Assembly (NCBI RefSeq): GCF_022179805.1
Contig: NZ_BPUO01000009.1
Span: 1 to 64,000, forward strand
DNA from: Cupriavidus pauculus
GTDB taxonomy: Bacteria > Pseudomonadota > Gammaproteobacteria > Burkholderiales > Burkholderiaceae
Direction of reading: 5' to 3'
Length of the DNA: 64,000 bases
The translations under genes were made by a program, and so were the position numbers. Below are positions 1-8,921 of this stretch, one piece after another (position 1 is the stretch's first letter; every line of letters starts with the position of its first letter). The notes beneath the pieces are model-generated. The model was not told the origin of the DNA, ran no database searches, and saw only the letters and a program-made list of their open reading frames with translations.

Positions 1-428
1 TCGAAGCGTTCCAGAACAGGGTCAACTACCCGCTCTGTCAACTCAATCTCTACCGTCAACTCCGGGTATCGCGAATAAAGCGAGCCTAGGTGGGGGATGA
101 CGTGTCGTCGCGTGAACGCAGGAAGGCAAGCGATGCGTAAGCGACCACTGACACCCTGTTCCAGCGCCGTCACGGCATCGCGTGCTTCGTTGAGGTCTTG
201 CAGAATCCGGGCGGCGCGCTGGTAAAGGAGCTCGCCGGCCTCAGTGAGTGCCAAAGCGCGAGTTGATCTCGTGAGGAGCGCCACGCCCATTTCCCGTTCC
301 AGTACATCGATTTGTCGGGACACTGACGAAGCGGCCATGCCCCGCTGCCTGGAGACGGCCGAGAAGCTGCGGGTGCGCGCGACATCGACGAAGAAAGCAA
401 GGTTTTCTGCGAAGTGGATGAAGTCCAT
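1..428 (-). CDS. LysR-family transcriptional regulator (partial, 3' end outside window)
   Basis: The first 142 codons are present. The ATG at 428 opens a typical LysR winged-helix N-terminus (begins MDFIHFAENLAFFVDVARTR), with the recognition-helix region around residues 33-45 (SSVSRQIDVLE) and the conserved ALTEAGELLY stretch near residue 62. The start of the effector-binding domain follows (RLRIACLPAF) before the window ends. It is divergent from the Bug receptor and maleylacetate reductase genes, the usual arrangement for a LysR activator of a catabolic operon, so it probably controls them and itself through the 171-bp gap. The inducer cannot be read from this fragment. Confidence 0.9.
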   Translation of the reverse strand, partial: MDFIHFAENLAFFVDVARTRSFSAVSRQRGMAASSVSRQIDVLEREMGVALLTRSTRALALTEAGELLYQRAARILQDLNEARDAVTALEQGVSGRLRIACLPAFTRRHVIPHLGSLYSRYPELTVEIELTERVVDPVLERF

Positions 429-527
429 GGGAACCCCGTTTTTGCGTCAGGCGCAAGAGCGTTACGCGTGGTGGCCACCTTCTCGTGCGGACGTCCAGAG
501 AATACTATCAATCCAGCTGACTTGCAT

Positions 528-549
528 GGGGTTATCTTTTGCGAACCCC
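528..549. promoter_or_regulatory. Candidate LysR operator (inverted repeat)
   Basis: A dyad GGGGTT-N10-AACCCC lies between the divergent LysR gene and the Bug receptor gene, about 50 bp before the receptor start. Its size and position fit a LysR-type T-N11-A site. This is inference from symmetry and location only. Confidence 0.4.
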
Positions 550-599
550 GCAAAGCTCGGAGCGAAAATTGATAAACCTTCCTTGAAAGGTGGTGTGAC

Positions 600-1604
600 G
601 TGGAGGCGACTCGAGGTTATGCAGAACGGTTGGTAACAGGTATGGCGAGAATGAGCCTGGCTGTCGGCATTCTGGGATGCTGTGTGGCAGCCAGCGTGCC
701 GGCGAATGCTGAGACCTGGCCTGCCAGGCCAATTGCAGTAGTAGTGCCCTATGCCGCAGGTGGAACCGTGGATCGCGTGGCTCGATTGGTGCAGGACGGT
801 TTGCACACGCGGTTGTCCCAGACCGTCATCGTCGACAATAAGCCGGGAGCCGGCGGCACGATAGGAACGGGTCAGCTTGCTCGTAGCAAGCCGGATGGCT
901 ACACAGTCGGCATGGTGTTCGATGGCTTCGCCGCCGAAGGTCATATCTATCCGAAGCTGCCGTATCACGGGCAGAGAGACCTGACCGGCGTGTCCTACAT
1001 GGTGCGTTCTCCTATGGTTTTGGTGGTGCCAGCCGCCTTTGCCTATCGGAACCTGGATGAGTATGTCGCCGCGACGCGCTCGACGAAGGCAGTGTCGTAT
1101 GCATCGGTGGGGCCAGGCAGCTCCAACCATTTAGTTGCGGAAGCGTTCTTCGAGGCTGCCGGAACGAATGGCGTGCACACGCCTTATAAGGGTGGTGGTC
1201 CGGCAATCAATGATCTGCTCGGAGGGCACGTTGATTCCATGATTGCAAGTTTGCCGCTGATTCTTCCCTACGTGCAGTCCGGAAAGCTCCGAGCGCTCGC
1301 CGTTACGTCCCCACAGCGCGATAGCAGGTTGCCGTCCGTACCTGCTCTGGCAGAACGCTATAAGGGCTTCGAGGCGTACTCCTGGGTCGCAATGATCGCG
1401 CCGTCTAAGACGCCGCAACCGATTCTCGAGAAGCTCACCTCTGCCGCTACGGCGACGCTGCGCGATCCAGGCGTATCGAAGCAGCTTGGAGATGCGGGGT
1501 TCGATGTGGTGGCGGGCGATGCCTCACAAACCAACGCCCTCATCCAGGCTGAATCGGCTCGCTGGGGCCGCCTCATCAAAGCACGCAAGATCACGCTCGA
1601 ATAA
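600..1604 (+). CDS. Bug/TctC-family tripartite tricarboxylate transporter receptor
   Basis: A 334-residue periplasmic solute receptor of the Bug family, which binds small carboxylates. The GTG at 600 has AAAGG about 10 bases upstream. An in-frame ATG at 642 is the alternative start; either way a signal peptide ending in ANA precedes ETWPARP. Family hallmarks are visible: VVPYAAGGTVDRVAR, the PGAGGTIGT loop, ARSKPDGYT, TPYKGGGPAINDLLGGH and the alternating LRALAVTS segment. No TctA or TctB membrane gene is nearby, so this is an orphan receptor, common in Betaproteobacteria. It sits 7 bp before maleylacetate reductase and is probably co-transcribed, which suggests uptake of an aromatic acid or its breakdown product. 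The ligand is not known. Confidence 0.9.
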   Translation: MEATRGYAERLVTGMARMSLAVGILGCCVAASVPANAETWPARPIAVVVPYAAGGTVDRVARLVQDGLHTRLSQTVIVDNKPGAGGTIGTGQLARSKPDGYTVGMVFDGFAAEGHIYPKLPYHGQRDLTGVSYMVRSPMVLVVPAAFAYRNLDEYVAATRSTKAVSYASVGPGSSNHLVAEAFFEAAGTNGVHTPYKGGGPAINDLLGGHVDSMIASLPLILPYVQSGKLRALAVTSPQRDSRLPSVPALAERYKGFEAYSWVAMIAPSKTPQPILEKLTSAATATLRDPGVSKQLGDAGFDVVAGDASQTNALIQAESARWGRLIKARKITLE

Positions 1605-1611
1605 CTCGGAA

Positions 1612-2700
1612 ATGGACACCTTTTCATATCGCTCTCGCCCGCAGGGAGTCGTGTTCGGCGCTGGCTCGTTGAAGCGCCTGGCTGAGGAAGCTGACAACCT
1701 TGGGATGCACAGGGTGCTGGTGCTGTGCACGCCGGGCCAGCGTCCGCTTGCGGAACTCGCGGCAGACCTTCTCGGTACCAAGTGCGTGGGGATATTCGAC
1801 AAGGCCGTCATGCATGTGCCTATCGAATCCGCAAGGCAGGCTGTGCAAAGTACTATATCGAAGGATGCCGACGGTGTGGTCGCTATCGGAGGCGGTTCGA
1901 CCATCGGCCTTGGCAAAGCCATTGCGCTCGAATCGAATTTACCTGTTTTGGCAGTACCCACTACGTATGCCGGCTCGGAGATGACGCCGATCTACGGACT
2001 TACGGAGGCGGGCGTCAAAAAGACGGGCCGTGACGCACGCGTCTTGCCGCGCACGGTGATCTACGACCCAGAGCTATCTCAGGAGCTACCTTTGGCGGTC
2101 AGCGTTACGAGCGGGATAAACGCCATAGCGCACGCTGCCGAAGGTCTCTACGCGCACGACCGTAACCCGGTCAGTGACTGGATGGCGCGCGAAGGCATCG
2201 CGGCACTGGGTAAGGCGTTACCGGTCATTGCTCGTCGCTCGTCCAGCACCAACGAAGCCTATTTCGAGGCGAGGCACGATGCACTCTACGGCGCCTGGCT
2301 ATGTGGTGCAGTCCTGGGAAGCGTGACAGTGGGCCTCCACCACAAGCTTTGCCATACGCTGGGAGGGACATTCAATCTCCCTCATGCGGAAGTTCACACC
2401 ATCATCTTGCCTCACGCTCTTGCCTATAACGCACGAGCAGCGTCCGGTGCGATGGCGGATATCGCAACGTCACTCAGAGCAGAAGGATCATTTGCGCCTG
2501 CCGCCATGTTTGACTTTGCCGTGTCGCTAGGTGCGCCAACCGCGTTACGGGACTTCGGCTTACACGAACGTGACTTGGCCCGCGCCTGCGAACTGGCGTT
2601 GCGCGACCAGTACCCCAATCCGCGCCCGCTCGAAGCTGAGGGAATTAAGCAGCTGTTGAGCGACGCCTACGCTGGACGGCGTCCAGATCGTGCAGACTGA
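1612..2700 (+). CDS. Maleylacetate reductase (iron-containing alcohol dehydrogenase fold)
   Basis: A 362-residue enzyme predicted to reduce maleylacetate to 3-oxoadipate with NAD(P)H, the last dedicated step in hydroxyquinol, resorcinol or chlorocatechol breakdown. Supporting motifs are GVVFGAGSLKRL at the N-terminus, the dinucleotide-binding GGGSTIGLGKAIAL, PTTYAGSEMTPI, and the metal-site histidines in GLHHKLCHTLGG and the following LPHAEVHTIILPH. The ATG at 1612, 7 bp after the receptor stop, fits the usual family length; upstream in-frame codons overlap the receptor gene and were rejected. The ring-cleaving dioxygenase and hydroxylase expected with it are not in the window and may lie to the left. 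Confidence 0.9.
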   Translation: MDTFSYRSRPQGVVFGAGSLKRLAEEADNLGMHRVLVLCTPGQRPLAELAADLLGTKCVGIFDKAVMHVPIESARQAVQSTISKDADGVVAIGGGSTIGLGKAIALESNLPVLAVPTTYAGSEMTPIYGLTEAGVKKTGRDARVLPRTVIYDPELSQELPLAVSVTSGINAIAHAAEGLYAHDRNPVSDWMAREGIAALGKALPVIARRSSSTNEAYFEARHDALYGAWLCGAVLGSVTVGLHHKLCHTLGGTFNLPHAEVHTIILPHALAYNARAASGAMADIATSLRAEGSFAPAAMFDFAVSLGAPTALRDFGLHERDLARACELALRDQYPNPRPLEAEGIKQLLSDAYAGRRPDRAD

Positions 2701-2780
2701 GCAGTGACCGTGCGGTTTTGATGGGACACATTGGAGAGATCATTAGGCTATCCACTATCATTCTTCATCTCCTAAGAGCA

Positions 2781-3779
2781 ATGCAATCAGCCATGCGTCA
2801 ACTTCTCTCGCCTATCGCCCGTATTCTTGCCTTGACGACCCTTGGGGTTGCAGTTTCCCTCGCGGTTGCGCCAGGCGTCGCAGTCGCTGCGGCACCTCAA
2901 GTTCAAACGCAGGGTCCGGGCTTCTACCGCGTGATGGTCGGCGATTTTGAAGTGACGGCGCTTCTCGATGGCACGCATGCTTTCCCAATCGATACGGTCG
3001 TGGAGGGTATGCCGAAGGCGGACATCAAGAAGGACCTGGACGATGATTTCCTTCAGCCGCCCGTACAAGGCTCGATCAATGCCTTCCTCATCAACACTGG
3101 AAGCAAGCTTGTTCTCATTGATGCCGGCGCCGGTAGTCTGTATGGACCGTGCTGCGGTCGCCTCCAGCAGAACCTCCGTGCGGCAGGCTACAAGCCGGAA
3201 CAGGTTGATCTTGTCCTGCTGACCCACCTGCACAAGGACCACGCCGGTGGCATCGCGGCGGATGGAAAGATGGCTTTCCCGAACGCAACGGTACGTGTTA
3301 GCAAGCAGGAAGCGGCATACTGGCTGGGCGCTGGAAATAAGGCGAAGGCTCCCGAGTTTCTGAGCACTTTTTTCGACGCGGCGGTCGCTTCCGTGCAGCC
3401 TTATCAGGCGGCTAAGCAGTTCAGTACTTTTGACGGCGAAGGAGAGATGGTCCCGGGTATCCGGGCGTTTCGCACTCCGGGGCACACTCCAGGTCATTCT
3501 TCGTACCTCGTCACGAGCCGCGGTAAGACGCTTGTAGTTTGGGGTGATATTGTCCACGTCGCTTCGTTGCAGTTCCGCGAGCTGGACGCGACGGTGAAGT
3601 ACGACAGTAGCGCGCAGAATGCGAAGACGTCGCGCTGGGAATTGTTTGAGAAGCTGGCGAAGGACCGAGCACTGGTTGCTGCGGCGCACATCTCGTTCCC
3701 TGGCCTCGGTCACATCAGGAAGAAGGATGGCGCCTTCACTTGGGTGCCGGTCAATTATGAAGGTGACCCGGCTGAATGA
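2781..3779 (+). CDS. Exported metallo-beta-lactamase-fold hydrolase
   Basis: An MBL-superfamily hydrolase with an N-terminal signal sequence (a long Ala/Val/Leu-rich segment ending near AVAAAPQ), so it probably acts in the periplasm. The zinc signature THLHKDHAGG is at about residues 148-157, with TPGHTPGHSSYL near residue 234 as the next metal ligand and a late AAHISFPGLGH histidine. Starts are possible at 2781, 2793 and further upstream; 2781 follows an AAGAG and keeps the signal peptide. It is on the same strand as maleylacetate reductase after an 80-bp gap. The substrate is unknown: lactonase-like and aryl-ester hydrolase-like members look alike at this level. Confidence 0.85.
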   Translation: MQSAMRQLLSPIARILALTTLGVAVSLAVAPGVAVAAAPQVQTQGPGFYRVMVGDFEVTALLDGTHAFPIDTVVEGMPKADIKKDLDDDFLQPPVQGSINAFLINTGSKLVLIDAGAGSLYGPCCGRLQQNLRAAGYKPEQVDLVLLTHLHKDHAGGIAADGKMAFPNATVRVSKQEAAYWLGAGNKAKAPEFLSTFFDAAVASVQPYQAAKQFSTFDGEGEMVPGIRAFRTPGHTPGHSSYLVTSRGKTLVVWGDIVHVASLQFRELDATVKYDSSAQNAKTSRWELFEKLAKDRALVAAAHISFPGLGHIRKKDGAFTWVPVNYEGDPAE

Positions 3780-3826
3780 TGCGTCAATTGCGAAGTCAGC
3801 AGGACTAGCTAAGCAATGAATCCAAA

Positions 3827-3863
3827 GCTGAGGTCGCCGCCCACAGGAGGCGGTGACCTCAGC
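3827..3863 (+). terminator. Probable intrinsic terminator after the MBL-fold gene
   Basis: A 15-bp inverted repeat (left arm 3827-3841, right arm 3849-3863, one G-T mismatch, 7-base loop) begins 48 bp after the hydrolase stop. The following tract (GCGTTCTT) is only weakly T-rich. Confidence 0.55.
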
Positions 3864-4159
3864 GCGTTCTTCAGTTGGTAGGAGCAAGTCGGGCATGTGC
3901 TGCCCTCGAGGATCGGCGAAATCCCTGTAGGTGAGCGGGTGGTCGTTTCGCCAGCTACTGACGCTTCAAAAGCAGGGAGATGGCGAAGTTGGCGATTCGT
4001 TAGGTATGGCGGCGAGCACCATGCGCTGCACGATGCGCGAGCCAATGCATACGCTTACTGCTTCTATCTCAAAAATCGTCCACAGATATCCCTATCTTCG
4101 CGCTTGGCGAAGCTTTCGGGTCGCCAAGCAATCAATAAGAATTTCAAGGAGAACACTGT
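3864..4159. other. Intergenic stretch without a convincing gene
   Basis: With the terminator this makes a 380-bp gap. A minus-strand frame reading across the hairpin (4045 to 3809) contains a CPTC pair and could be a relic of a small zinc-binding protein, but it has no good start. The promoter of the H-NS gene must lie here; no -35/-10 pair stands out. An AAGGAG ribosome-binding site precedes 4160. Confidence 0.4.
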
Positions 4160-4474
4160 ATGGCGACCTATAAGCAATTGCTGGCCCAAAAGGAAGCGCT
4201 GGAAGCTCAACTCGCAGAAGTACGTGCAAATGAAGTCGCTGGTGTCATCGAGCAGATCCGCACGCTGATGGAGCAATACGGCCTGTCCCTGAAGGACATC
4301 CACGGAAAGCGCCGTCGCGGTCGACCCGCGGGAAGTGGCGTGGCGAAGGTAGCCAAGAAACCGGCGCCGCCGAAATATCGTGACCCGAGGACCGGCAAGA
4401 CTTGGTCGGGCCGAGGCCGTGCGCCGGCATGGCTGGGCAAAAATCCGAATCGGTTTCTGATTGGCGAAGAGTAA
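4160..4474 (+). CDS. H-NS family DNA-binding protein
   Basis: A 104-residue nucleoid-associated protein. The N-terminal half is a predicted coiled-coil oligomerisation segment (LLAQKEALEAQLAEVR). The C-terminus carries the H-NS DNA-binding core: YRDPRTGKTWSGRGRAPAWL, where GRGRAPAW matches the family's minor-groove AT-hook-like loop. A KRRRGRPAGS linker adds basic charge. The start has a good AAGGAG site. Short H-NS paralogues of this form are typical of Burkholderiaceae and often accompany acquired DNA; the accessory, partly AT-rich segments of this window are plausible silencing targets, though that is inference. Confidence 0.92.
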   Translation: MATYKQLLAQKEALEAQLAEVRANEVAGVIEQIRTLMEQYGLSLKDIHGKRRRGRPAGSGVAKVAKKPAPPKYRDPRTGKTWSGRGRAPAWLGKNPNRFLIGEE

Positions 4475-4713
4475 CGAAACGGCTCTCTGCTTCTGACGCG
4501 GGCAGAGCATGCGCCCGGACATAAGTGGCTGGCCGGGAGGGCAGCTCATCCGCGAACCGTCGCGATATAGCACTTCAATTTACACGGGCGACGACCGACG
4601 TTCCGGCCAATGAGATCTTCGGGTAGCCGAGCTGGCGCTTTGCCAAATGCGGCCCCGAGATCTGCCATGCGCCGCCTTCTGGAAACTCCGCCCGTTTCGA
4701 AGGGGAGCGCATC

Positions 4714-5508
4714 CTAGTGCCGGCGACCGAGGGAGTACTCGTAGCTCGTGACAAGCTGCCCGAGGTCATTCACGAATGATTGAAAATTGGCCGCCGCCTC
4801 GGTAGGGCCATTGCGGTGGATTGCCACGAACTCGGCACGTAAAAACGGTGCGACATAAGCGTACCCACCTGAGCCTTTAGCGAGCAGCCACCAAAGCGGT
4901 GTGTCGTCTCCGAAATCAAAGAGGACTGGGGCCGCCGTGTCAACCCACTCTCGTCGTAGGCGGCAAGCGTCGTGCGGAATCCTACGTACGAAGGACTTCG
5001 AAGAAAGTCGTAGGCCCTCATTCCACGCGTCATTGAACCGCTTGCGGTCTGTCTCGCGTCTAGAGCCGTTTACTATCCAGGCGAGTTTCTTGTAGAAGGC
5101 ATTCCTGGACCGACGCTCCTCTGGTTTGAGGTAGGAGTATTGCAGTTCGATTACCCAGCCGGCATCGGTCTTCACATCTGCGATGTGCTTCTCGCCGTCT
5201 TCGCTTCGTTGGACGACTTCCTGCCAGCTGCTCGGGAACTCATTCTTCCATGCTCGGTGCCATTCCCCTTCGTTTTCCCAAGGATCGCAGGTGCGTCTTG
5301 CCTTGTGAGCCCAGTGCCGGATCTTTACTTCTCCGCACTTCGCGACCATTGGACCCGCACAAACGGGGCATGCTGCGTCTTTCCCCCCGGCCGTTTCAAA
5401 ATCGACCCAGCCAAAGCTGGGATATTGATGGAGGTGGAAGCGCCGGTTTGTTCGGCCTGTAGTTGAGGATGTTTTTGCATCCTCAGTATAGGTGCGCAGA
5501 GCCCTCAC
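4714..5508 (-). CDS. CoiA-like competence/nuclease-family protein
   Basis: About 264 residues. An N-terminal zinc-binding module CPVCAGPMVAKCG followed by RHWAHK, then GEWHRAWKNEFP and an IADVKTDAGWVIELQYS segment, match the CoiA family, whose core is a PD-(D/E)XK-like nuclease fold (D of IADV, E-x-Q of IELQ). CoiA proteins help recombination during natural transformation; stand-alone homologues in Proteobacteria are poorly studied. The start is uncertain: GTG at 5508 gives a compact N-terminus, TTG at 5553 adds 15 residues, and neither has a strong ribosome-binding site. No other competence gene is adjacent. Confidence 0.7.
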   Translation of the reverse strand: MRALRTYTEDAKTSSTTGRTNRRFHLHQYPSFGWVDFETAGGKDAACPVCAGPMVAKCGEVKIRHWAHKARRTCDPWENEGEWHRAWKNEFPSSWQEVVQRSEDGEKHIADVKTDAGWVIELQYSYLKPEERRSRNAFYKKLAWIVNGSRRETDRKRFNDAWNEGLRLSSKSFVRRIPHDACRLRREWVDTAAPVLFDFGDDTPLWWLLAKGSGGYAYVAPFLRAEFVAIHRNGPTEAAANFQSFVNDLGQLVTSYEYSLGRRH

Positions 5509-5749
5509 GCCGGGGCAAGAAATCAGTGCTAAGGCATTGGGTAGGACTGCCAAGTTGGTAAGCGGCGCGGAATCAGCGGAAGACTGAAATGTGGCGGAAC
5601 CTTACATTGCCGCTCCCGAGACCTCGAGTATCGGTCTGGATAATCGCCCCATGGATTGAGAGAGTCCGCCCGCGACAAGAACTTGCTGGTGGGGCAGACA
5701 TGACCCCGACGCGCCATGTATCGCTCAACTGCCGTCCGGAAATGGAAGG

Positions 5750-7336
5750 TCAATTTTGTGGGCGAAGCAAAACAACGCCCTTGTTGCTCAATGCGACGAT
5801 TGCGCCGTTGTCACCGACTGCAAGCGCAGTGAACAGGATGATCCCGGATGGGGGATTCACCAATTTGGAGTTGAGGTCGATTGTCCCGTTGGTAGCGCTC
5901 CACAAGACTGCCCGCCATTCCCCGCTCGTCGCTTGAGCTGTGCCGACGATATCGCCCCTCTGATTGATGGCAACCGCCGAGCTTCCATTTCCCCCGAGCG
6001 TACCCAGGTCCGTGATAGAACCTCCCGTTTGCCAGGAGAATGCTCGGGGTTGCCCAGAGGCATTGGTGGTCGAACCAATTACTTTTCCTGCGTCATTCAA
6101 TCCCACAGCTAAAGACTGCTTCCCGCCCAGAGTACCGATGTCGACCATGTTTGTCCCCGGTCGCCAATAGAAAGCGTGAGGCTGCTTGGAAGCGGTCAGA
6201 GAACTGCCGACTACCGCGCCATCGACGTTCACCCCAATGGCGGCTGATGTCGTACCGCCGAGCGTTCCCAAGTCGACCATGCCTTCTGAGGCTGTCCAGG
6301 AGAAAGCGCGTCCTTGGCCAGCTCGGTTTTCCGCCCCTCCAACCACTCGTCCCCCAGTATTGATGGCAACAGCAAATGAGTTCTTTCCCCCGAGCGTTCC
6401 CAAGTCCGTGAGACCCCCTGCGGTCCAAAGGAAGGCATGCTGCTGGCCATTGCGAGTCTCTGAGAATCCGACGACCTGGCCGCTAGCATTTGCCGCTAGC
6501 GCATCCGAACTGTTCCCACCCAGCGTTCCGACGTCTGTCATCCCCGTACCTACCAACCAGGAGAATGCATGCCATTGCTTCCGGCTAGTTTGCGCCGTAC
6601 CCAGAATTTGCCCTTGATTCGTGATAGCGTGAGCCATCGACGAGGGCCCACCAAGCGTCCCTAGATTCTGTATGGATGCCCCGGAGATGGTGAACGCCTG
6701 GATAACGCCTTGAGCCGTTGTTCCGAAGCCCGCGACTGCACCGGATCCATTGATGCCTTGCGGAAGCACGACGGTTGGGGATTTTCCGAGGGTGAGGGGG
6801 ATGACGTTGTAAGTTGACTGTGTAGGCGCCCCTATGAATGACAAGTCGTCAATTGCAAACGATGCGCCACCATTATGGATTTGCACCGTCGCGATAGCGG
6901 CGGATGACGAGGTCACAGACAAAAGGGTATTTACCGAGGCCGAGGACGTGACTGCTTGTCCCAATAAGTTGTTCGACGAGTCGTACGCAAATATTCCAAT
7001 GTTGACCGGTCCGGTCATATACGTAGACACCGACTTTATGTCTCCTACCGTTAAGGTGAAGGTCATGAGCCCGCTTGGTGCATAGGCGACTTGGGTCCCG
7101 GAATGTGCGCCGAAACCAAGAGCTCCGGCATTGATGGCGTTGGCGCCGGTCACCAGTACCCCGCGCGACTGATACTGGTTAGTTATAGCAATGTCATCGC
7201 CGATTTCGTCAAACGACAGTGTAGTCGTCGCTGCATTTGGAGACTGCGAGACTAAGAGACACTGCAGGCACAAATAGAGTGATAGTACTCTCGAGGTGCG
7301 TGCGGAAACGCTAGCGCATACTTGGCCAGTCTTCAT
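5750..7336 (-). CDS. Exported HAF-repeat protein
   Basis: 528 residues with a signal peptide (hydrophobic VLSLYLCLQCLLV, cleavage near SPNAA). Residues about 40-170 form a beta-rich domain beginning SFDEIGDDIAI and ending AIDDLSFIGA. From about residue 222 there are six repeats of roughly 44 residues marked by GTLGG (near residues 226, 270, 313, 357, 401 and 445), alternating with HAFSW/HAFLW/HAFYW. These are the signature of HAF-family extracellular repeats, likely a beta-propeller-like or stacked fold. The ATG at 7336 follows GGGGAG. No sorting signal is visible at the C-terminus. The function of HAF proteins is not established. Confidence 0.8.
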   Translation of the reverse strand: MKTGQVCASVSARTSRVLSLYLCLQCLLVSQSPNAATTTLSFDEIGDDIAITNQYQSRGVLVTGANAINAGALGFGAHSGTQVAYAPSGLMTFTLTVGDIKSVSTYMTGPVNIGIFAYDSSNNLLGQAVTSSASVNTLLSVTSSSAAIATVQIHNGGASFAIDDLSFIGAPTQSTYNVIPLTLGKSPTVVLPQGINGSGAVAGFGTTAQGVIQAFTISGASIQNLGTLGGPSSMAHAITNQGQILGTAQTSRKQWHAFSWLVGTGMTDVGTLGGNSSDALAANASGQVVGFSETRNGQQHAFLWTAGGLTDLGTLGGKNSFAVAINTGGRVVGGAENRAGQGRAFSWTASEGMVDLGTLGGTTSAAIGVNVDGAVVGSSLTASKQPHAFYWRPGTNMVDIGTLGGKQSLAVGLNDAGKVIGSTTNASGQPRAFSWQTGGSITDLGTLGGNGSSAVAINQRGDIVGTAQATSGEWRAVLWSATNGTIDLNSKLVNPPSGIILFTALAVGDNGAIVALSNKGVVLLRPQN

Positions 7337-7512
7337 GGTTCGCTCCCCGAAATTTCTTCGATACCACGCTCTCCGACGCCATATTGGCCACCAACGAGTG
7401 GTGTTTCAGATCGACGTGCTTCCTGAAATGTATGCTGGCGCGCCTATCCCGCCATACTAAGAATTGGGTATGTCGATGGTTGGTACCGAGGGGGCGATGC
7501 GGCGTCGACTGC

Positions 7513-8598
7513 TTACAGAAGGGATGCGAGCCTTACGAGTTCGGCTTGGCGACTACATTGCATCTTCTTCATCAAGCCATCGATTTGTTTCCGGACGGTT
7601 AGAACTGATGCGGCACGGAGTACAGCGATCTCCGCAGCGCTATGGCCGGCAACAAGGTACGAGAGCACGGCCCCTTCCGCCTGCGTCAGGCCAAACACAA
7701 CCATCAGCTTTTCCACATTCGGTTCGCAGAATGAGTCTTTTCGACGCATCCGGCCGAGTACCAGTTTTCCACCGAAAAGGCTGAAGCTATCGGGCGCTGG
7801 CCCCAAGTCAAACGTCGTTACCTCCCCCCAATTTGTTCGCGTTGCAAGAGAACGGCGCTGCCCGTCTGAAGCTGTGGCTGAACAGTAGGATTCAAATATC
7901 GATTGCACGTGCGAGTCTGGGTGCTTCAACTGACCACTTCGCACAATCCAACCGCCATCCTCGGCAAGGTAGCGCGTCGCCAGAGGCGATATCCGTACCA
8001 CGGTACCCTTCGCCGTGAGAAGAAGTGCCGCTTCTTCCCAAGCGGAAAAGACGGACTCCACCGATTGGATACCGATACTGAGAGCGTACTGTCTCTTGAG
8101 CATTTGACTACGCAACGTTCGGAAAAACTCCGCATTTGGCTCTGTTTCCTGCCGGGCCTTCAATCCCGAATCGATAGTTGAGCGTTGGAACCCGATGGCG
8201 GCGCGGAAGACCGGTCCAGCTTCCAGGACAAGAGCCAGAATTTGCGCCATTCGGTGCTTGTGCATGAAGTCCGTAAAGAACTCCGTCCGCTGGAGTGCCG
8301 CACTGCTGTACATCTCGGTAGTATCCAACCACGTACCGGTTGCGACTGAACGAGAGTTTTGCTCAAGGACATCGAGGCTATGGTAGTAGCCGTTGTAGTC
8401 AGCGGAGCACGCGTTGGAAAATCCGGACGCCGTCAGTTGAGCGAGATTTCCAGCGGAATCGAAAGCGATTAGGGTTCCGGTATCGGCGCCGACAAGCTCG
8501 CTCGCACATGCGAGTACTTCGCCCCAAGGTGGGGCAGGGTCCGTCAGATGATTTGCTGCATCAATTGCCCTTCGTAAGGCTATAGAGCTGCGAGCCAT
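7513..8598 (-). CDS. LuxR-type helix-turn-helix transcriptional regulator
   Basis: 361 residues, with a C-terminal LuxR-type DNA-binding domain at about residues 300-361: LTQAEGAVLSYLVAGHSAAE, then AVLRAASVLTVRKQIDGLMK. The N-terminal 250 residues resemble the GAF/PAS-like sensor part of the HTH regulators common in Burkholderiales, without a recognisable ligand motif. The ATG at 8598 has GGAGGG upstream at good spacing. It is transcribed in the same direction as the HAF-repeat gene, 176 bp away, so joint expression or regulation is possible but not shown. Confidence 0.8.
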   Translation of the reverse strand: MARSSIALRRAIDAANHLTDPAPPWGEVLACASELVGADTGTLIAFDSAGNLAQLTASGFSNACSADYNGYYHSLDVLEQNSRSVATGTWLDTTEMYSSAALQRTEFFTDFMHKHRMAQILALVLEAGPVFRAAIGFQRSTIDSGLKARQETEPNAEFFRTLRSQMLKRQYALSIGIQSVESVFSAWEEAALLLTAKGTVVRISPLATRYLAEDGGWIVRSGQLKHPDSHVQSIFESYCSATASDGQRRSLATRTNWGEVTTFDLGPAPDSFSLFGGKLVLGRMRRKDSFCEPNVEKLMVVFGLTQAEGAVLSYLVAGHSAAEIAVLRAASVLTVRKQIDGLMKKMQCSRQAELVRLASLL

Positions 8599-8921
8599 CA
8601 GAGCCCTCCGTACCAGTCAAAAGGCCCATGCATAAAGGTTCACGCGCCCCTTAAGACACATGCGGGCCACGGGACAAATTTTCCAAGCGACCCAATCAAT
8701 GTAGATCATTACGGCGATGTTTCCCGTCGCACGTTAAGGTTTTGGCGCCCCAACCATTGCTGTTCGCTTTTCTGAATCACCGTCAGTTTCGTGCGGCGCA
8801 CAGCCACGAAGAGTCATTTGTCCGCGATGGTGGTCGGACGCTCGGATGTCCGCTCCACTCAATCGCCTGTCGTTCAGACCGCCAACCCGACTATCCGGGG
8901 GTCGGATAGTGAGCCAACTGG
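8599..8921. other. Intergenic region with one hairpin
   Basis: Upstream of the LuxR-type gene and downstream of the GIY-YIG gene. A perfect 8-bp stem with a GGGGT loop (8890-8910) lies 11 bp after the GIY-YIG stop and could end that transcript, but no T tract follows. Nothing else was recognised. Confidence 0.4.

Noticed and set aside
3809..4045. Minus-strand 78-codon frame with a CPTC pair
   Set aside because: It spans the terminator hairpin, has no ribosome-binding site and becomes protein-like only in its last third. At best it is a relic.
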